Below, in pieces: positions 61,170-64,000 of a DNA stretch of 64,000 nt; within the stretch, counting starts at the first letter, position 1, and each line of letters starts with the position of its first letter. The position numbers and the translations under genes were made by a program. The DNA is from Vibrio sp. BS-M-Sm-2 (lineage in GTDB: Bacteria > Pseudomonadota > Gammaproteobacteria > Enterobacterales > Vibrionaceae): contig NZ_CP167894.1 of assembly GCF_041504345.1 (NCBI RefSeq), positions 2,914,001-2,978,000 on the forward strand. The letters are read 5' to 3'. Under the pieces are notes generated by a model. That model worked only from the letters and a program-made list of their open reading frames with translations. It ran no database searches and had not been told where the DNA came from.

Positions 61170-61188
61170 TTATTAGAGGGTAAAGAGA

Positions 61189-61629
61189 ATGAATTTTGTT
61201 AAAAGTACTATTTTTGCTAGTACACTGCTATTGTCTTTGGCTTCTAATGCTGCGAGCCTATCTACCATTGGAACGCAAGATAATGGTGTGTTCAATGAGA
61301 TGCAGCAAATCCAACTGAAGTCTGCTGGAGAGCGAAGCTCTGGGAAGTCTGCGGATATCTTTTTTATTAATAGTAATGATGTTCAAGTTGAAGATCTGAC
61401 TAAAGAGCTACTGAAAGATTTTAACTCTATCGTGATCGTTGGCGACTCATTTAAAAATAAAGAGTTGATGATCGAGTTAGTTGGGTTTGGTATCGAGAGA
61501 GAAGTAGTGGCTATAACCAATATCCACGACTCATCGAAGCGTCAAATCAATACCTACAGCAAAGGCGACAAAGCTGGCAATGATAAGGTAGCTGCAGTGC
61601 TGATGGACACTATCGCTCGTCACCTGTAA
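61189..61629 (+). CDS. Small secreted protein co-encoded with the putative toxin
   Basis: 146 aa with a Sec signal (1-22, SLASNAASL) and a compact alpha/beta-like body (SIVIVGDSFKNKELMIELVG near residue 82). Only 19 bases separate it from the toxin gene, so one transcript is likely. V. vulnificus VvhB, a chaperone for a cytolysin, is a loose parallel in size and context, but that gene precedes its toxin. GAGGG lies 9 bases before ATG. A strong terminator follows. I do not recognise the family. Confidence 0.6.
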   Translation: MNFVKSTIFASTLLLSLASNAASLSTIGTQDNGVFNEMQQIQLKSAGERSSGKSADIFFINSNDVQVEDLTKELLKDFNSIVIVGDSFKNKELMIELVGFGIEREVVAITNIHDSSKRQINTYSKGDKAGNDKVAAVLMDTIARHL

Positions 61630-61698
61630 TGCAATATAAATGGATTTTACGGGATAACCCATTACTTCTCGGGTAGTTTGTAGTCTCAAAAGTTAAGT

Positions 61699-61726
61699 GA
61701 GCCACGGATTCGTTCGTGGCTTTTTT
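61699..61726 (+). terminator. Terminator of the toxin/partner transcript
   Basis: GCCACG/CGTGGC stem with an 8-base loop, then TTTTTT. Confidence 0.85.
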
Positions 61727-61810
61727 GATCGCCCTAGAACACAGAGCTTAGTGCAGGCCAATGCTTCGGCTGAGACATAGGTTTGGTACAAACCAGTCGC
61801 TTCAAAACGC

Positions 61811-61838
61811 AAAAAGCCGCATCAAGTGATGCGGCTTC
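61811..61838 (-). terminator. Terminator downstream of the tRNA-like remnant
   Basis: GCCGCATC/GATGCGGC stem with a 4-base loop; T5 on the minus strand. It has the same spacing to the remnant as the tRNA-Asn terminator has to tRNA-Asn. Confidence 0.8.
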
Positions 61839-61846
61839 TTAAAATT

Positions 61847-61905
61847 TGGCCCCCTTGTCGAGACTTGACCCGGGCGGGTGGGACGGTCCGACGATTCGGG
61901 TGTGA
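61847..61905 (-). pseudogene. Decayed tRNA-like remnant
   Basis: The first 25 bases (TGGCCCCCTTG, GACTTGA) match the CCA end, acceptor and T-arm of tRNA-Asn, then similarity is lost. A terminator follows, as for the intact gene. It is read as a dead tandem tRNA copy. Confidence 0.4.
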
Positions 61906-61941
61906 CATTAACTTGGAACAAGTTAGTCGCAGTTACATACG

Positions 61942-61973
61942 AAAAAAGCCCAATCTTTCGATTGGGCTTTTTT
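61942..61973 (-). terminator. tRNA-Asn terminator
   Basis: A 14-bp stem AAAAAAGCCCAATC/GATTGGGCTTTTTT with a 4-base loop. Confidence 0.9.
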
Positions 61974-61980
61974 CTGAATT

Positions 61981-62056
61981 TGGCTCCCCTTGCAAGACTT
62001 GAACTTGCGACATACGGATTAACAGTCCGCCGTTCTACCAACTGAACTAAAGGGGA
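61981..62056 (-). tRNA. tRNA-Asn(GUU)
   Basis: 76 nt with encoded CCA. Acceptor stem TCCCCTT/AAGGGGA, anticodon loop CTGTTAA giving GTT. It has its own promoter and terminator. It flanks the accessory cassette. Confidence 0.97.
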
Positions 62057-62076
62057 ATTGCTTGTTAGCGACGCGA

Positions 62077-62105
62077 ATTCTAATAAGAGACCTATTTTCT
62101 GTCAA
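62077..62105 (-). promoter_or_regulatory. tRNA-Asn promoter
   Basis: On the minus strand TTGACA (62105-62100), 17-base spacer, TAGAAT (62082-62077), then a GC-rich stretch (CGCGTCGC) typical of stringently controlled tRNA promoters. Confidence 0.85.
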
Positions 62106-62528
62106 CAAAAAATAGCAGAAAAAAATAAGATAAAAAACTTTACTTTCTTGGACGCCTTATCGGATTTAGCTTTGCTTTAGTTATCCACCAAAATTGTGGA
62201 TAAGTGTGTGTGCGAAACTTTAACAACAATAATTGAGGTAAATCTGAAAATGCAAAAATTATAGCTAACGTGATGTATTTAAAAGAATAGTACCAAAATA
62301 TCACGGTTGTATAACTTTTGTAGATTATAAAGCGAACAGTAAAACAAGAGGTATTTTTAGATTTTTTGGGGAAAAGTAGTGGATTAAAATTCGAGTAATT
62401 TAGCTGAGGAAACTTTGCAGGGGCACGGATAATACCAAGTTCTAAAAATAAAAGCTATCACTGATATTCAATCTTAAGGCGCATTTCTCTAGATAATAGT
62501 TGCAACGAGATGGCTCATAGAGTGACAA
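62106..62528. other. AT-rich gene-free region before uvrB
   Basis: About 420 bases with no gene or clear structure. It probably contains distal parts of the uvrB promoter. Confidence 0.4.
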
Positions 62529-62532
62529 TGAC

Positions 62533-62548
62533 CTGATTAAAAACACAG
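62533..62548. promoter_or_regulatory. LexA-like (SOS) box before uvrB
   Basis: CTGATTAAAAACACAG has the CTG-N10-CAG core, followed by TA. It ends 17 bases before the uvrB ATG. uvrB is a common SOS gene. Several central bases depart from the AT alternation of strong sites. Confidence 0.5.
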
Positions 62549-62565
62549 TATGGAAATGGCAACCT

Positions 62566-64000
62566 ATGAGCAAACTCTTTGATTTGGTATCGGACTACAG
62601 CCCGTCCGGTGACCAGCCGACAGCGATAACCAGATTACTAGATGGATTAGATTCTGGTTTGGCACATCAAACTCTATTAGGGGTAACGGGCTCAGGTAAA
62701 ACCTTTACTCTCGCTAATGTCATTTCCCAATCGCAAAGACCTGCCATTCTGTTAGCGCCGAACAAGACGTTGGCTGCTCAGCTTTATGGCGAGATGAAAT
62801 CTTTTTTTCCAAATAATGCCGTCGAGTACTTCGTTTCTTACTACGATTACTACCAACCAGAAGCTTACGTTCCGACCACAGACACATTCATCGAGAAAGA
62901 TGCGTCTGTGAACGCTCATATTGAACAGATGAGGCTTTCGGCAACCAAGGCCTTACTAGAACGAAAAGATGCCATCATTGTGGCTTCGGTATCTGCTATC
63001 TACGGTCTTGGTGATCCTAAATCTTATTTGAAGATGATGCTTCATTTAAGCCGTGGCGAGGTGATGGATCAGCGAGACATCTTACGCCGCTTGGCTGAGC
63101 TACAATATTCGAGAAATGACGTCGCGTTTGAACGTGGTCAGTTTCGTGTTCGTGGTGAAGTGATTGATATTTTTCCTGCTGAATCTGACCAAGATGCAGT
63201 TCGAATTGAAATGTTCGATGACGAAGTAGATTGCATCAGTATTTTTGATCCCTTGACTGGTGCGGTGAAGCAAAGAGACTTGCCGCGCTTTACCGTTTAT
63301 CCGAAAACTCACTATGTAACGCCAAGAGAGAAAATCCTTGAGGCGATTGAGAATATCAAGGATGAACTGCGCGATCGTGCTCAATACTTAAAAGACAACA
63401 ACAAGCTTTTGGAAGAGCAACGTATTTCTCAGAGAACTCAGTTTGATATCGAGATGATGACGGAGCTTGGTTTCTGCTCTGGTATCGAAAACTATTCACG
63501 ATATTTGAGTGGCCGTGCGGAAGGTGAAGCGCCTCCGACATTATTTGATTACTTACCTGATGATGGTCTGCTGATTATCGATGAGTCACACGTGACTGTG
63601 CCGCAAATAGGCGCTATGTATAAAGGTGACCGCTCTCGTAAAGAAACCTTGGTCGAATTTGGCTTTAGACTGCCTTCAGCGTTAGATAACCGCCCAATGA
63701 AGTTTGAAGAGTTCGAGTCTATAGCTCCACAAACGATTTTTGTGTCGGCAACGCCGGGTAATTACGAGATTGAAAAATCAGATGGCGAGATTGCTGATCA
63801 AGTCGTTCGTCCTACTGGCCTGTTAGACCCGATCATTGAAGTAAGACCCGTCGCGACTCAGGTTGATGACTTGCTGTCTGAGATCAGAATCCGTTCAGTG
63901 AAAGAAGAACGCGTGTTGGTCACAACATTGACTAAGAGAATGGCGGAAGACTTAACCGAATATCTAAGTGAGCACGGCGTTAAAGTGCGTTACTTGCACT
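62566..64000 (+). CDS. uvrB: Excinuclease ABC subunit B (3' end beyond window)
   Basis: The first 478 or so residues of UvrB, cut by the window edge. Loads damaged DNA and delivers it to UvrC. Walker A GVTGSGKT at 39-46 with Lys45 as in E. coli, beta-hairpin [11 protein letters not shown] near 92-102, and the DESH-type helicase block (IIDESHV) near residue 338. It starts [18 protein letters not shown], the family N-terminus; upstream ATGs at 62550 and 62556 are out of frame. Confidence 0.96.
   Translation, partial: MSKLFDLVSDYSPSGDQPTAITRLLDGLDSGLAHQTLLGVTGSGKTFTLANVISQSQRPAILLAPNKTLAAQLYGEMKSFFPNNAVEYFVSYYDYYQPEAYVPTTDTFIEKDASVNAHIEQMRLSATKALLERKDAIIVASVSAIYGLGDPKSYLKMMLHLSRGEVMDQRDILRRLAELQYSRNDVAFERGQFRVRGEVIDIFPAESDQDAVRIEMFDDEVDCISIFDPLTGAVKQRDLPRFTVYPKTHYVTPREKILEAIENIKDELRDRAQYLKDNNKLLEEQRISQRTQFDIEMMTELGFCSGIENYSRYLSGRAEGEAPPTLFDYLPDDGLLIIDESHVTVPQIGAMYKGDRSRKETLVEFGFRLPSALDNRPMKFEEFESIAPQTIFVSATPGNYEIEKSDGEIADQVVRPTGLLDPIIEVRPVATQVDDLLSEIRIRSVKEERVLVTTLTKRMAEDLTEYLSEHGVKVRYLH

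Larger units (their letters stand above)
61630..61980. other. Gene-free interval with terminators and tRNA-like remnant
   Basis: 350 bases. Holds the cassette terminator (61699), a terminator at 61811, a tRNA-like remnant (61847) and the tRNA-Asn terminator (61942). No gene seen. Confidence 0.6.

Noticed and set aside
61802..62041. 79-codon minus-strand frame over the tRNA-Asn region
   Set aside because: It runs through a tRNA and two terminators; not a gene.

Overview
The window reads as chromosomal DNA of a Vibrio (Vibrionaceae, Gammaproteobacteria). The evidence is the sodium-type flagellar protein MotY, an rnfABCDGE-nth block with a very Ala/Lys-rich RnfC, a yejK/yejL/yejM trio, sppA-ansA, gapA divergent from msrB, and several Vibrio-typical DUF lipoproteins. 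A Splendidus-clade species is plausible, but this is only an impression from the protein sequences. Most of the window is core genome with strong Shine-Dalgarno sites and clear intrinsic terminators; there is no insertion sequence, integrase or CRISPR array.

Layout. 0-13.6 kb holds metabolism and repair: a haem-binding-type lipoprotein (ChaN family), rlmA, a nucleoside hydrolase, the gapA-yeaD pair with divergent msrB, sppA-ansA, and fadH with a textbook FadR operator. 13.6-19.2 kb holds topB, a Fur-box-preceded operon (new 41-aa membrane ORF, SDR, DUF3080 lipoprotein), a histone-deacetylase-like enzyme and two duplicated tRNA-Ser(UGA) units. 19.3-31 kb holds yejM-yejL/yejK, an Hpt-domain membrane protein, an unusual lipoprotein, an NhaC antiporter, asd, an orphan pilin, a K+ channel and a MarC protein. 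31-37.9 kb holds adhE, a degenerate SDR, sodB, grxD and a DsbA-like protein. 37.9-45.3 kb holds a large hybrid histidine kinase with its receiver-TPR partner, and a second antiporter. 45.3-55.4 kb holds rnt, motY, a Fur-box DUF2753 gene, gloA, nth and the rnf operon.

The accessory part is 55.4-61.7 kb, an AT-rich segment between rnfA and a tRNA-Asn/uvrB flank. It encodes a ToxR/VtrA-like membrane transcription factor overlapping a small VtrC/ToxS-like partner. Behind them lie a secreted sphingomyelinase C, an intergenic structured RNA candidate, a tiny ORF, a secreted putative beta-pore-forming toxin and a small secreted partner protein. The working model is a self-contained cytolysin cassette: a signal-sensing one-component regulator pair beside a membrane-lipid hydrolase and a pore former. 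The regulator gene is split by a one-base excess in an A7 run between its DNA-binding and membrane parts. That makes it a pseudogene, a phase-variable switch, a slippage-dependent gene or a sequence error, and this is the most interesting question in the window.

Non-coding highlights are a hairpin that buries the Shine-Dalgarno of the ChaN-like gene, three Fur-like boxes, a FadR operator on the fadH promoter, matched promoters and terminators for each tRNA, a decayed tRNA-like remnant near tRNA-Asn, and a LexA-like box before uvrB. All names come from reading the translated sequence and remembered family motifs; no database search was run.
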